53,377 nt of DNA from Sphingomonas azotifigens NBRC 15497 (GCF_002091475.1 NZ_BCTR01000053.1:1-53377); one strand, 5' to 3'. Positions 17,553-26,529 are shown, counted from the first letter of the stretch. Made by a program: numbers and translations. The notes: generated by a model from the letters alone, not told the origin.

Positions 17553-18080
17553 TTACCGCTCCTGCAGCCGTCCCATCAGCTCGACGAAGTTGCAGGGCTT
17601 GTGGCGGATGTCGAGCTGGGTGGCGAGGATGCCGTCCCAGGCGTCGGTGACCGCGCCGGTCGAGCCCGGCAGCGCGAAGATATAGGTGCCGCGGGCGACC
17701 CCGGCAGTGGCGCGCGACTGGATCGTCGAGGTGCCGATCTTGGCGTAGCTGAGCCAGCGGAACAGCTCGCCGAAGCCGGGGATTTCCTTGTCCCACACCC
17801 GGGCGAGCGCCTCGGGCGTCACGTCGCGTCCGGTCACGCCGGTGCCGCCGGTAGCGAGGATCACCTCGACGCCGGGTGCGGCGATCCACGCCTCGAACTG
17901 CGCCGCGATCGCGTCGACATCGTCGCGCAGGATCGCGCGGTCGCTGAGCAGATGGCCCGCCTCGGTCAGCCGCTCGACGAGCCGGTCGCCCGAGCGGTCT
18001 TCGGCGAGGGTGCGGGTGTCGGAGACGGTGAGAACGGCGATGCGGACGGGGCGGAAGGCGATGCTCTCGTCAATTGCCAC
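17553..18080 (-). CDS. moaB: Molybdenum cofactor biosynthesis protein MoaB
   Basis: This 175-residue MoaB/Mog-fold protein would bind molybdopterin, probably to adenylate it or to act in its insertion. The family motif ATGGTGVTGRDVTPEA (about 75-90) holds the molybdopterin-binding loop, and LPGSTGAV forms the second loop. AILRDD is conserved as well. It is the last gene of a three-gene minus-strand operon and overlaps the transglycosylase gene by 11 bases. No other molybdenum cofactor gene lies in the window, so the position does not reflect pathway clustering. Whether it acts like E. coli MoaB (no clear role) or like MogA (adenylyltransferase) cannot be told from sequence alone. Confidence 0.94.
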   Translation of the reverse strand: MAIDESIAFRPVRIAVLTVSDTRTLAEDRSGDRLVERLTEAGHLLSDRAILRDDVDAIAAQFEAWIAAPGVEVILATGGTGVTGRDVTPEALARVWDKEIPGFGELFRWLSYAKIGTSTIQSRATAGVARGTYIFALPGSTGAVTDAWDGILATQLDIRHKPCNFVELMGRLQER

Positions 18081-19983
18081 GCGCGACCTCGCTCGGCAGC
18101 TTGGCGGCGCTGATCGCCACGCTGGCGCCGGTAGCCGGAAGTTGGAACTGCTTCTGGATCGGCGAGGGCTCCACCGGTTGCGGCGCCGGGAAGGTCAGCG
18201 CCGGCGCACGCCGGGTGTTGAGCTTGACCGCCTTGGCGCCCGGCAGCCCCGGGAAGCGCGGCCACATGCCGCCCGCCAGCGCGACGCGGCTGGGCGAGGG
18301 CTTGCCGTCGTGCAGCTCGTACATCCAGTAGTTGCGCAGCACCGTGATGACGTAGCCGCGCGTTTCCCAATAGGGGATGCTCTCGATATAGAGCAGCGGA
18401 TCGCCGCCGTCCCGCGAGGCCTGGTTCCAGGCATCGACCGGGCTGGGACCGGCATTGTACGCCGCGATCACCTTGGGCAGCAGCCCTTGGGTCTGCGGCA
18501 TGTCGCGCAGCTGCTCGAGATAGGACTGGCCGATCTCCATGTTGACCGAGGGCTTGGTCAGGTCGCTGGCGGCATAGGTAACACCGCGACGGCGGCCCAC
18601 GTCGATCGCGGCACCTGTCTTCACCTGCATCAGCCCCATCGCGCCGGCGGCGCTGCGCACCTCGGTGCGGAAGTTCGATTCCTGCAGCGTGTGGGCGAAG
18701 ACCAGCGAGCGGTCGACGCGCCAGCCGCCGTCGGGCGACCAGTTCGGCACCGGATAGCGCGCCTCGACGATCGGCTTGGCGCCGGCCGGGCCATTGTGCG
18801 CGAGCCACAGCTCGGTCTGGGGCAGGCTCAGCTCGGCGGCGAGGCGGGTGAGCGCGCCGTGATCGTCGGGCGTGCAGAACTTGGCCTGGTGGCGCAGCAC
18901 CTGGTCGGCAAGCCCGGTCTCGCCGATCTCGGCCAGCGCGGCGGCGACACGGATATTCGGGCGACGCTCGAGCGCAGCCCAGTCCTTGTTGACCATCCGG
19001 TCGCCCTCAAGCCGCTTTTCTTCGAGGCCGAGGCTCGAGCGGGCGAGTAGGCCGTAGAAGGTCTCGCCATATTGGCTGGCGGCGCGCAGCTTGGCGGCGA
19101 CGCGATCGGGGCGGCCGCATGCCATTTCGGCGCGCGAGCCCCAGAACAGGCCGGCGGCGCGCAGTTCGGTATCACCGGCGCGGGTGGCGACGCGCTCGAA
19201 GGCAGCGGTGGCGCCAGCGCAATCCTGCTGGCGCCAGGCGGCGAGACCGTCGGCCCAATCGGCCTGCGCGGCCCATTCGCCCAGGCCCTGCTCGGCCTTG
19301 GCGGCCATGCGGCGAGCATTGGCATCGTCGCCGGCGACATAATAGATCCAGGCGACCTTCTGCTGCCACTCGGTCAGCGCCTCGGGCGTCAGGTCGTTGG
19401 CGAAGCGGGCGACCACCGCCTCGGCGGCGGGGCCGTTGTCCGTCTTCACATAGGGCGCCATCAGGATCGCGACTTCGGTCGCGGCATTGTCGCTGCGGAT
19501 CGAGCGGGCGCGCTTGCGGATCGGGGCGCCGTCGAACCAGATCAGCCGCTGGGCGACCGGCAGCATCGGCAGATCGCTGACGCCGCGCGTCTTGGCGAGG
19601 CGGACGAGTTGTTCGGCCTGGGGCAGCTCCGGCGCTTCGGTGATCAGCGCGACCAGCTGGTCGGCTTCGACGCGGGGCGAGCCCTTGGCGGTGTAGAGCT
19701 GGGCGCGGGCGATCGCATGGAGCGGGCCCGGCTTCATCGAATCGAGCTTGATCTGCGCGTCCGCCCAGCGGCCGTTGCGGATCGCGTCGAAGACAAAGCG
19801 GTAATCGGCGCGCTGATCGGCATCGAGCTGGGGCGGGATGCCGTCGCCCTTGTGCTTGGCGGCGGGGGTAGGGGCGTCCTCGTCGATGACCGCGGGGCTG
19901 GTGTCGTCGGGCAACGCGGCCAGGGCCGGCGTGGCGATCGGCGCCGTCATCAGCGTGGCGGCAAGCAGGATGCGCAAGGTCAA
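18070..19983 (-). CDS. Soluble lytic murein transglycosylase (Slt family)
   Basis: This 637-residue periplasmic enzyme cleaves peptidoglycan between MurNAc and GlcNAc, leaving 1,6-anhydro ends. A signal peptide (about 1-22, ending ALA-A) is followed by a long helical superhelix domain (about 50-400). The C-terminal lysozyme-like domain has catalytic Glu435 in LQESNF, then GAMGLMQV and IAAYNAGP. Length and layout match Slt70. The start is a TTG whose last two bases are the first two of the upstream gene's TGA stop (TTGA), with GGGGA 8 bases before; a TTG two codons later is also possible. The overlap implies translational coupling to the UDG-like gene. Confidence 0.93.
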   Translation of the reverse strand: MTLRILLAATLMTAPIATPALAALPDDTSPAVIDEDAPTPAAKHKGDGIPPQLDADQRADYRFVFDAIRNGRWADAQIKLDSMKPGPLHAIARAQLYTAKGSPRVEADQLVALITEAPELPQAEQLVRLAKTRGVSDLPMLPVAQRLIWFDGAPIRKRARSIRSDNAATEVAILMAPYVKTDNGPAAEAVVARFANDLTPEALTEWQQKVAWIYYVAGDDANARRMAAKAEQGLGEWAAQADWADGLAAWRQQDCAGATAAFERVATRAGDTELRAAGLFWGSRAEMACGRPDRVAAKLRAASQYGETFYGLLARSSLGLEEKRLEGDRMVNKDWAALERRPNIRVAAALAEIGETGLADQVLRHQAKFCTPDDHGALTRLAAELSLPQTELWLAHNGPAGAKPIVEARYPVPNWSPDGGWRVDRSLVFAHTLQESNFRTEVRSAAGAMGLMQVKTGAAIDVGRRRGVTYAASDLTKPSVNMEIGQSYLEQLRDMPQTQGLLPKVIAAYNAGPSPVDAWNQASRDGGDPLLYIESIPYWETRGYVITVLRNYWMYELHDGKPSPSRVALAGGMWPRFPGLPGAKAVKLNTRRAPALTFPAPQPVEPSPIQKQFQLPATGASVAISAAKLPSEVARGN

Positions 19984-20702
19984 AGGCTCGGTCCCCGGCT
20001 CAGCAGCAACAGATGTTTCCAGGTTTCGCTCTTGGCGGCCGGGCGCTCGATCAGCGAGCGCGGATGATAGGTCGCCACCACCTGGGTTGTCGTCTCGTAG
20101 CGGTTAACGTCATGCAAACGAAGTTCCGGTGGCCAAGCTTCCGGCCCGAGAACGGCACGTGTCGCCGCATGACCGAGCAGCAGCAGCTTGGTCGGCTGCA
20201 CGAGCGACAGGAAATGATGGGCCAGTTCGACCAGCTTCGGCGCTGCGTCGGCCGGGAGTTGCCCGGTCAGCGGGCGGGCGAAGCACAGCGGCACCAGCTG
20301 CACCGAGTCGCGAGAGAGCCCCACGGCCGCCAGCATCCGGTCGAGCAGCGCGCCGGCCGGACCGCTCCACAGCGTCTCGCGATCTTCCGGCTCGGGCATG
20401 TCGACGAAAATCGTCCACGCGGCCTCGGCGGCGATCACGGGTGTGATGAATGGCGTGTGCCACCCGGCTTCGGGCGCGGCTTCGCCCGTGCGCCAGGCAA
20501 TCAGTTCGGGCAGCGTCTGAGGTAGCGTGGCCGGTGCGGCCGCTACGGCAGGCGCGGGCTGCGGCTCGGCGCGGAGGGGCGCGGGCTTGGCGAACCAGTC
20601 GCGCACCTCGTCCTCGACGAGCATGTCCACCCCGGCGGCATCCCACCAGTCGAGCGCGCTCGCGATCGTGTCGCGCCAGCTATTGTGTGGTTCCGCCCCC
20701 AT
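19980..20702 (-). CDS. Uracil-DNA glycosylase family protein, divergent
   Basis: This 240-residue protein has the C-terminal half of a family-4-type uracil-DNA glycosylase: GPAGALLDRMLAAVGL, the phrase VPLCFARP, a K-L-L-L-L-G-H-A-A strand, and the closing ATYHPRSLIERPAAK motif with its histidine. The N-terminal part differs. The usual GEAPG..ED active-site loop reads VDMPEPED, and the spaced cysteines that hold a 4Fe-4S cluster in family 4 are missing. An Ala/Pro-rich linker covers about residues 40-65. Uracil excision is therefore uncertain. I chose the ATG at 20702, which has AGGA 5 bases upstream; an ATG two codons earlier is also possible. It heads the operon with slt and moaB. Confidence 0.8.
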   Translation of the reverse strand: MGAEPHNSWRDTIASALDWWDAAGVDMLVEDEVRDWFAKPAPLRAEPQPAPAVAAAPATLPQTLPELIAWRTGEAAPEAGWHTPFITPVIAAEAAWTIFVDMPEPEDRETLWSGPAGALLDRMLAAVGLSRDSVQLVPLCFARPLTGQLPADAAPKLVELAHHFLSLVQPTKLLLLGHAATRAVLGPEAWPPELRLHDVNRYETTTQVVATYHPRSLIERPAAKSETWKHLLLLSRGPSL

Positions 20703-20829
20703 ACCCATCCTTTGAATCCCTGTTGACGCCGGGGTCAATCTGGCTTCATCGCCGGATAGACGGAACGTTGCGCGCGCGCGACGAGTGTGATCCGGGTCGC
20801 GGCAAAACGAAGGACTTAGGGGAAGAAGG

Positions 20830-22482
20830 ATGAGCGAACGGGAGTCAATGCCCTATGACGTCGTGATCGTCGGCGCAGGGCCTGCCGGGCTTTCCGCGGC
20901 GATCCGGCTCAAGCAGCTGGCGAACGATGCGGGTGCCGAGCTCTCGGTGTGCGTGCTGGAAAAGGGCTCCGAAGTGGGCGCCCATATCCTCTCCGGCGCG
21001 GTGGTCGACCCCAAGTCGCTTGACGAGTTGCTGCCGAGCTGGCGCGACGAGGGATGTCCGCTGGCGCGCACGCCGGTGACCGAGAACCATCACTGGGTGC
21101 TGAGCGAGACGGGCAAGTCGGCCTATCCCGAATTCCTCACGCCGCCCTATCTGCACAACAAGGGCACCTATACCGGCAGCCTCGGCAATCTTTGCCGCTG
21201 GATGGCGGAGAAGGCGGGCGAACTGGGCGTCGAGATCTTCCCCGGCTTCGCCGCCGCCGAAGTGCTCTACAACGACGACGGCAGCGTGAAGGGCGTCGCC
21301 ACCGGCGACATGGGCGTCGCCAAGGACGGCGAGCACAAGCCGGACTATCAGCCGGGCCTGGAGATCCACGCCAAATACACCTTCCTCTCGGAGGGCTGCC
21401 GCGGGCATCTTTCGAAGCAGATGATCCGCCAGTTCGACCTGGACGCCGAGAGCCAGCCCCAGGTTTACGGCATCGGTATCAAGGAATTGTGGGACATCGA
21501 TCCCGCCAAGCATGTGCCCGGCCGGGTGATCCACACCCAGGGCTGGCCGCTGACCGATGGCAGCAATGGCGGCGGGTTCCTCTACCATCAGGCGGACGGG
21601 CAGGTCGCGCTCGGGTTCGTGGTGTGGCTCGGGTACAAGAATCCGTGGCTCTCGCCCTTCCAGGAAATGCAGCGCTGGAAGACCCATCCTGAGATCGCCG
21701 AGCTGCTGAAGGGCGGCAAGCGCGTCTCCTATGGTGCGCGGGCGATTTCCGACGGCGGCTGGCAGTCGGTGCCGAAGCTGGTCGCGCCCGGCCTCGCGCT
21801 GATCGGCGATTCCGCCGGCTTCCTCAACGTGCCGCGGATCAAGGGCACCCACACCGCGATGAAGAGCGGGATGATGGCGGCCGAGGCGGCGTTCGCGGCA
21901 ATCCAGGCGGGCCGCTCCGGCGACGAACTGACCGCCTACCCGCAGGCGTACGAGGCGAGCTGGGTCTACAAGGAGCTGCGCGGCGTCCGCAACGTGGCGC
22001 CCTTGGTCAAGAAGTTCGGCGACACCTGGGGTACGCTGCTCGCAGGGGCGGCGATGTGGAGCGAGCATCTGGGGCTGCGCTGGCCGATCACGATGAAGCA
22101 CAAGCCCGACAATGAGGGGCTGCTGCGCGCCGACCAGGCGCCCAAGATCGACTATCCCAAGCCCGACGGCGTGCTCACCTTCGATCGACTCTCCTCGGTG
22201 TTCGTCTCGAACACCAACCATGAGGAGGACCAGCCGGTCCATCTGACGCTCAAGGACAAGGATATCCCGATCGGCTACAATCTTCCGATGTACGCCGAGC
22301 CTGCGCAGCGTTATTGTCCGGCCGGCGTGTATGAAGTCGTAGGGGAAGGCGATGATCTGCGGTTCCAGATCAACGCGCAGAATTGCGTGCACTGCAAGAC
22401 CTGCGACATCAAGGATCCCACCCAGAACATCAACTGGGTGGTGCCCGAAGGTGGCGGTGGCCCCAATTATCCGAACATGTAG
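20830..22482 (+). CDS. Electron transfer flavoprotein-ubiquinone oxidoreductase
   Basis: ETF-QO (550 residues) passes electrons from fatty-acid and amino-acid dehydrogenases, through ETF, to the quinone pool at the inner membrane. An N-terminal FAD-binding Rossmann motif VVIVGAGPAGLSAAIRL is followed by the GSEVGAHILSGAVVDP phrase typical of the family. The C-terminus holds a 4Fe-4S cluster domain: RYCPAGVYE and NCVHCKTCDIKDP give four cysteines. Length equals the usual 540-560. The ATG at 20830 directly follows GGGGAAGAAGG; an in-frame ATG at 20848 with GGGAG before it is an alternative. It heads the long plus-strand run, and its end overlaps the TPR gene by about 26 bases. Confidence 0.97.
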   Translation: MSERESMPYDVVIVGAGPAGLSAAIRLKQLANDAGAELSVCVLEKGSEVGAHILSGAVVDPKSLDELLPSWRDEGCPLARTPVTENHHWVLSETGKSAYPEFLTPPYLHNKGTYTGSLGNLCRWMAEKAGELGVEIFPGFAAAEVLYNDDGSVKGVATGDMGVAKDGEHKPDYQPGLEIHAKYTFLSEGCRGHLSKQMIRQFDLDAESQPQVYGIGIKELWDIDPAKHVPGRVIHTQGWPLTDGSNGGGFLYHQADGQVALGFVVWLGYKNPWLSPFQEMQRWKTHPEIAELLKGGKRVSYGARAISDGGWQSVPKLVAPGLALIGDSAGFLNVPRIKGTHTAMKSGMMAAEAAFAAIQAGRSGDELTAYPQAYEASWVYKELRGVRNVAPLVKKFGDTWGTLLAGAAMWSEHLGLRWPITMKHKPDNEGLLRADQAPKIDYPKPDGVLTFDRLSSVFVSNTNHEEDQPVHLTLKDKDIPIGYNLPMYAEPAQRYCPAGVYEVVGEGDDLRFQINAQNCVHCKTCDIKDPTQNINWVVPEGGGGPNYPNM

Positions 22483-24052
22483 CACCGGTATCGCGCTGCT
22501 GCTGGCCGCGTTCCACGCGGTTCCGGCGGCGGCGCAGCCCGCCGATCTCGCCGATTATGTCCGTGCGCGTGCCGCCGATGCGGCAGGGGCGGCGACCCTG
22601 GCGGCGCAGGGCTATGGCCGCGCGCTGGCGGCAACCCCCGACGATCCGGTGATCGCGCTGCGCGCCTATCGCCAGGCGCTGATGGCGGGCGATGTCGCGC
22701 TCGCGTCGCGGGCCACGGCCGTGATGGAGAAGGCCGGCGTTGCGCCGCCCGATGCCGCGCTGTTCGACATGGCGGTCGCGCTCGCCGCCGGCGATCAACC
22801 GCACGCCGCCGATGCGGTGAAGCGGTTGAAGGGCACGCCGTTCGATTTCCTGATGCCGGTCCTCACCGCCTGGCTGGCGCAGGCACGCGGGCTGGACGGG
22901 GTGGCGGTGCTCGACGGACTGGAGCTGGGGGCGCTCGCCCGCCGCTATGCCGGCACGCAGCGCGCCTTGATGCTGATGGCGCAGGGCAAGGGCGATTCCG
23001 CCGCGGTCGGCGCGATCGCGGCGCTGGCCGGCGATGGCGACGCGGACGCGCGGATCGATCTTGCCGTGGTGCGCGGGCGCGAGGGGCATGCCCTGCTGGC
23101 GGGTGGCGGCCCGGAGCTGGAGGCAGTGGCGCGCCGGCTCGATGCCCCGCAGCCGGTGACGATCCGTTACAGTCTCTCCCGTCTGTTTCGCGCGATGGCG
23201 AGCGATCTCGCCGGCGACCGGCTGGCGACGCTGACGATCGTGCTCAGCCGCTGTGCGCTGATCCTCGATCCCGGCGAGGAACGGGCGCGCATCGTGCTCG
23301 CCCAGGCGGTGGACGGTGCCGGGGCGGCGGATCTGGCGCTGCAGACGCTCGCCGTCATCCCCAAGGACAGCCCGTTCGCCCGCCGCGCCGCTGGCGTGCG
23401 GGTGACGGTGCTGCAGGACAGGGGCCGTACCGATGCTGCGCTTGCGGACGCCCGTGCGCTTGCCGAGGATCGCCGCGCCACCGTGCTGGAGGTGGAGCGC
23501 TACGCCCAGCTGCTTGGCGATACCGGACGCTATGACGCGGCGGCGCGCGTCTATGCCGATGCCTTGCGGCGCGGCGGCGAGGGCGATGCCGATCTTCATC
23601 TCGATCGCGGCGTGGCGCTGGAGCGGGCCGGACGCTGGGACCAGGCGCTGCCGGAACTGCGCAGGGCCGCCGATCTCGCGCCGAACCGGGCCGAGCCGTT
23701 GCGCACGCTGGGCGTCGCGCTGATCGCGCATGGCGGCGACGGCGTCGAGGCGTTGCGGCTGCTCGAGCGCGCCCGGCGGCTGGCGCCCGAGGATGCCGAA
23801 GTCGCCGACGCGCTGGGCTGGGCCTATGTCCAGCAGGGTGAGACGGCGCGTGGCGTGCCGCTGCTCGAGGCGGCGACGCGCAGCGATCCGGCAGGAACCG
23901 TCGCCAACGAGCATCTCGGCGACGCCTATTGGCGGCTGGGGCGGACCTTCGAGGCGCGCTATGCCTGGCAGGCGGCGGCGCTGCATGCCGCGCCCGTTGA
24001 CGCTGCGCGGATCGCCCGCAAGCTCGACGAGGGGCTGACGGGCACCTCCTGA
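22457..24052 (+). CDS. Secreted tetratricopeptide-repeat protein
   Basis: This protein of about 531 residues has a signal peptide (about 1-26, hydrophobic core GIALLLAAF, cleavage near AAA-Q) and then a nearly all-helical body rich in alanine. TPR-like pairs are clearest in the last third, for example ADLAPNRAEPLRTLGVALIA, then RLAPEDAEVADALGWAYVQQG, then ANEHLGDAYWRLGR. It would act in the periplasm as a protein-protein scaffold; the partner is unknown. The start I chose is a GTG at 22457 with GAAGG 5 bases upstream, giving a good signal peptide and an overlap with ETF-QO; a GTG two codons earlier also fits. The frame is open further upstream, but only as shadow of ETF-QO. Confidence 0.82.
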   Translation: MAPIIRTCSTGIALLLAAFHAVPAAAQPADLADYVRARAADAAGAATLAAQGYGRALAATPDDPVIALRAYRQALMAGDVALASRATAVMEKAGVAPPDAALFDMAVALAAGDQPHAADAVKRLKGTPFDFLMPVLTAWLAQARGLDGVAVLDGLELGALARRYAGTQRALMLMAQGKGDSAAVGAIAALAGDGDADARIDLAVVRGREGHALLAGGGPELEAVARRLDAPQPVTIRYSLSRLFRAMASDLAGDRLATLTIVLSRCALILDPGEERARIVLAQAVDGAGAADLALQTLAVIPKDSPFARRAAGVRVTVLQDRGRTDAALADARALAEDRRATVLEVERYAQLLGDTGRYDAAARVYADALRRGGEGDADLHLDRGVALERAGRWDQALPELRRAADLAPNRAEPLRTLGVALIAHGGDGVEALRLLERARRLAPEDAEVADALGWAYVQQGETARGVPLLEAATRSDPAGTVANEHLGDAYWRLGRTFEARYAWQAAALHAAPVDAARIARKLDEGLTGTS

Positions 24053-24071
24053 ACGCGCTAGGAGCGCGGCG

Positions 24072-24908
24072 ATGTCCGATCTTCGTACCGTTGCCGAGCC
24101 CGCGCCGGCCAAGCTCAACCTCGCGCTCCACGTCCGCCACCGTCGGCCGGATGGCTATCACGAGCTGGAGACGCTGTTCGCCTTTGTCGAGCATGGCGAT
24201 AGGGTGCGGGTGGCGACCGCCGAGACCGACAGCTTCGCGCTGACCGGCCCGTTTGCCGCGACGCTTGCGGGCGAGGGCGACAATCTGGTGACGCGCGCGG
24301 CGGCGCGGTTTGGCGCGGCGTTCGGTGGGGGCCCGCACGCGATCACGCTCGACAAGCATTTGCCGGTCGCCTCCGGCATCGGCGGCGGCTCGGCCGATGC
24401 GGCAGCGACCTTGCGGGCGTTGGCGACGCTGCACGATGTCGCGCACGACGATCCGCGCCTGTTCGCCATCGCCGATGGGCTGGGTTCGGACGTGCCCGCC
24501 TGCCTGCTCGGGCGCACCGCGCTCGGCCGTGGGCGGGGCGAGCAGCTCGCGCCGGTCGAGGGGCTTGCCGGCACGCCGGTGCTGCTGGTGAACCCCGGCG
24601 TGGCGGTGTCGACCGCCGCGGTGTTCCGCGGCTGGGACGGGGTGGATCGCGGGCCGATCGGAACCGGCGACCTGCTTGCGGTTGCCCGGGCGGGCCGCAA
24701 CGATCTTGAGCCGCCCGCGCGCGCACTGGCGCCGGCGATCGATTCAGTGCTGGCGGCGCTCGCCGCATGCCCGGGCGCGCTCCTCGCGCGGATGTCGGGA
24801 TCGGGGGCAACCTGCTTCGCGCTGTTCGAGAGCGCGGCGGCGCGCGATGCCGCTGCCGAGGGGCTCAGCGACACCGGCTGGTGGTGCGCGGCGACCCGAT
24901 TGCGTTGA
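24072..24908 (+). CDS. ispE: 4-diphosphocytidyl-2-C-methyl-D-erythritol kinase
   Basis: IspE (278 residues) phosphorylates CDP-methylerythritol in the non-mevalonate isoprenoid pathway. It belongs to the GHMP kinase family. Visible motifs are PAKLNLALHVRHRRPDGYHELETLF at the start, with the catalytic lysine and substrate contacts, and the ATP-binding loop PVASGIGGGSADAAATLRAL near residues 98-117. SDVPACL and the C-terminal MSGSGATCFALF motif complete the fold. The length is normal. It lies 19 bases after the TPR gene and continues that operon. A GC-rich hairpin 80 bases downstream may mark the operon end. Confidence 0.96.
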   Translation: MSDLRTVAEPAPAKLNLALHVRHRRPDGYHELETLFAFVEHGDRVRVATAETDSFALTGPFAATLAGEGDNLVTRAAARFGAAFGGGPHAITLDKHLPVASGIGGGSADAAATLRALATLHDVAHDDPRLFAIADGLGSDVPACLLGRTALGRGRGEQLAPVEGLAGTPVLLVNPGVAVSTAAVFRGWDGVDRGPIGTGDLLAVARAGRNDLEPPARALAPAIDSVLAALAACPGALLARMSGSGATCFALFESAAARDAAAEGLSDTGWWCAATRLR

Positions 24909-24988
24909 TGTGCTAAGCGAATCTTTACCGTTTCGCGACAGAATTGCGTCGGCGGATCACACGCGACGCGAACGTCCGCCCTTGGCCC

Positions 24989-25021
24989 GCGGGTGCGCTC
25001 CTCCATCGGGAGTCCACCCGC
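24989..25021 (+). terminator. Hairpin between ispE and the crotonase-like gene
   Basis: GCGGGTG (24989-24995) pairs with CACCCGC (25015-25021), and an inner CTCC/GGGAG pair extends it over an 8-base or shorter loop. No T tract follows. It may be a weak terminator or an RNA 5'-leader structure for the next gene. Confidence 0.4.
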
Positions 25022-25066
25022 GCGCCATCGCGTGACTTGCCCGCCCGGATCGGGCACAGCCCTGCC

Positions 25067-25801
25067 ATGATCGAAGTTCATTGGGATGGGCCGGTCGCCA
25101 CGATCGCGCTTGCACGCGGCGGAGCCCGCAACGCCGTATCCATTGCCGGCTGGCTGGCGCTGGCCGCTGCTGCCGGGCAGGTCGGCGCGGCGCGGGCGGT
25201 GGTGCTCCGCTCCGATATGCCGGGGGTGTTTTCTGCCGGTGCAGACATAGGCGAATTTCCCGCGCTGCAAGCCGAGCCCGCGGCGCGTCGCCATTTCCGA
25301 TCGTCGATGCGCGCCGGCATTGAGGCGGTCGCCGCGTTGCCGATGCCGGTGATCGCCGCGATCGACGGGGGCTGCTTCGGCGCTGCGGTGGCGTTGATCC
25401 TTGCCGCCGATCTGCGGATCGCCGGCGATGGCGCGCAGTTCGCGGTCACGCCCGCGCGGCTCGGCATCGGCTATCCGCGCGAGGACGTGGCGCGGCTTTC
25501 CGCGCAGGTCGGGCGGGGGCGGGCCGGCGAACTGCTGTTCACCGGCGAGGCGATCGATGCCGATGCGGCCGCGCGGATCGGCCTCGTCGAACGGCGCGCG
25601 CCCGAGGCCGGCGATGCCGCGAACGCGCTCGCGCAACGCATCGCCGAGAATGCGCCCGCCGCTATTCGCCAGCTCAAGCGCGCGCTCCGCCAGCCGGACG
25701 ATGCCGCGCTCGATACCGCGTTCGAGGCGGCGTTCGGCGGCGACGAACTCGCCGAAGGCCTGGCCGCCTTCCAGGCGCGTCGGCGGCCGGTGTTCGGATG
25801 A
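25067..25801 (+). CDS. Enoyl-CoA hydratase/isomerase-family protein
   Basis: This 244-residue crotonase-fold protein has the CoA-binding and oxyanion regions: FSAGADIGEFP (about 55-65) and DGGCFGAAVAL (100-110). In true enoyl-CoA hydratases two glutamates, 20 residues apart, add water. Here the matching positions are Ala109 and Pro129, so ordinary hydratase chemistry is unlikely. An isomerase, hydrolase or decarboxylase-like role is possible, and the substrate is not indicated. The start at 25067 gives the usual MIEVxWDGPVATIAL opening; the frame is open upstream to 24944. Its stop overlaps the next start (ATGA), so it is coupled to the formylglutamate amidohydrolase-like gene. Confidence 0.88.
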   Translation: MIEVHWDGPVATIALARGGARNAVSIAGWLALAAAAGQVGAARAVVLRSDMPGVFSAGADIGEFPALQAEPAARRHFRSSMRAGIEAVAALPMPVIAAIDGGCFGAAVALILAADLRIAGDGAQFAVTPARLGIGYPREDVARLSAQVGRGRAGELLFTGEAIDADAAARIGLVERRAPEAGDAANALAQRIAENAPAAIRQLKRALRQPDDAALDTAFEAAFGGDELAEGLAAFQARRRPVFG

Positions 25802-26529
25802 GCGTCGCCGAGGTCCTGGCCGGCGGCGCGCAGGACGTGCTGCTGCTGTGCGACCATGCCTCGAACGCGGTGCCCGCCGATATCGATCTCGGCGTCGACC
25901 CCGCGCTGCTCGACCTGCACATCGCCATCGACATCGGCGCGGCCGAGGTGACGCGGGCGTTGGCCGCCCGCCTCGATGCGCCGGCGATCCTCGCCACCGT
26001 CTCGCGGCTGGTGATCGATCTCCACCGCGAGCCCGACCATGCCGGGCTGATCCCGCACCGGACCGACGGACATTGGATCCCCGGTAATGACGCGGTCGAC
26101 CGGGCCGCACGCATCGCTCGGTTCCACGCCCCCTATCACCGGCTGCTGCGCAACGAGGTGCGCCGCCAGCGGCCGGCACTGATCCTGTCGATCCACAGCT
26201 TCACGCCGTGCCTGGAGCATGGCGGCACGCCGCGCCCTTGGGAGGTCGGCGTGCTCTACAACCGCGACGCCCGCGCCGCGCGGCCGGCGGTCGACTGGTT
26301 CCGTGCGCAGGGGTTGGTGACCGGCGACAACGAACCCTATTCGGGGCGCCTGCTCAACGCGACGCTGAACCGCCATGCCGAGGCACAGGGTATCCCGTCG
26401 ATCGCCATCGAAATCCGCAACGACCTGATCCGCGACCCCGCCGGCGTCACACGATGGGCCGAGCGGCTGCACGCGCTTGCGCTTTTTCTGCGCAACACTC
26501 TTGCGCAAAAGGGTGTTCTCGCGACATAG
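25798..26529 (+). CDS. N-formylglutamate amidohydrolase family protein
   Basis: This 243-residue member of the FGase family matches the metallohydrolase fold. It has CDHASNAVP near residue 18, then a region with SRLVIDLHREPD, then SIHSFTP with its metal-ligand histidine, and SIAIEIRNDLI near the end. Annotated relatives hydrolyse N-formylglutamate in histidine breakdown (HutG). None of the hut genes is nearby, so the natural substrate here may differ, and related proteins act on other N-acyl amino acids. It is cytoplasmic, lacks a signal peptide, and is coupled by ATGA to the crotonase-like gene. ilvD follows 11 bases later. Confidence 0.87.
   Translation: MSVAEVLAGGAQDVLLLCDHASNAVPADIDLGVDPALLDLHIAIDIGAAEVTRALAARLDAPAILATVSRLVIDLHREPDHAGLIPHRTDGHWIPGNDAVDRAARIARFHAPYHRLLRNEVRRQRPALILSIHSFTPCLEHGGTPRPWEVGVLYNRDARAARPAVDWFRAQGLVTGDNEPYSGRLLNATLNRHAEAQGIPSIAIEIRNDLIRDPAGVTRWAERLHALALFLRNTLAQKGVLAT

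Noticed and set aside
20723..20738. TTGAC-GCCGGG-GTCAA palindrome upstream of the UDG and ETF-QO genes as an operator
   Set aside because: The 5-bp arms are short and could arise by chance; -10 partners on both strands are poor, so no site is called.
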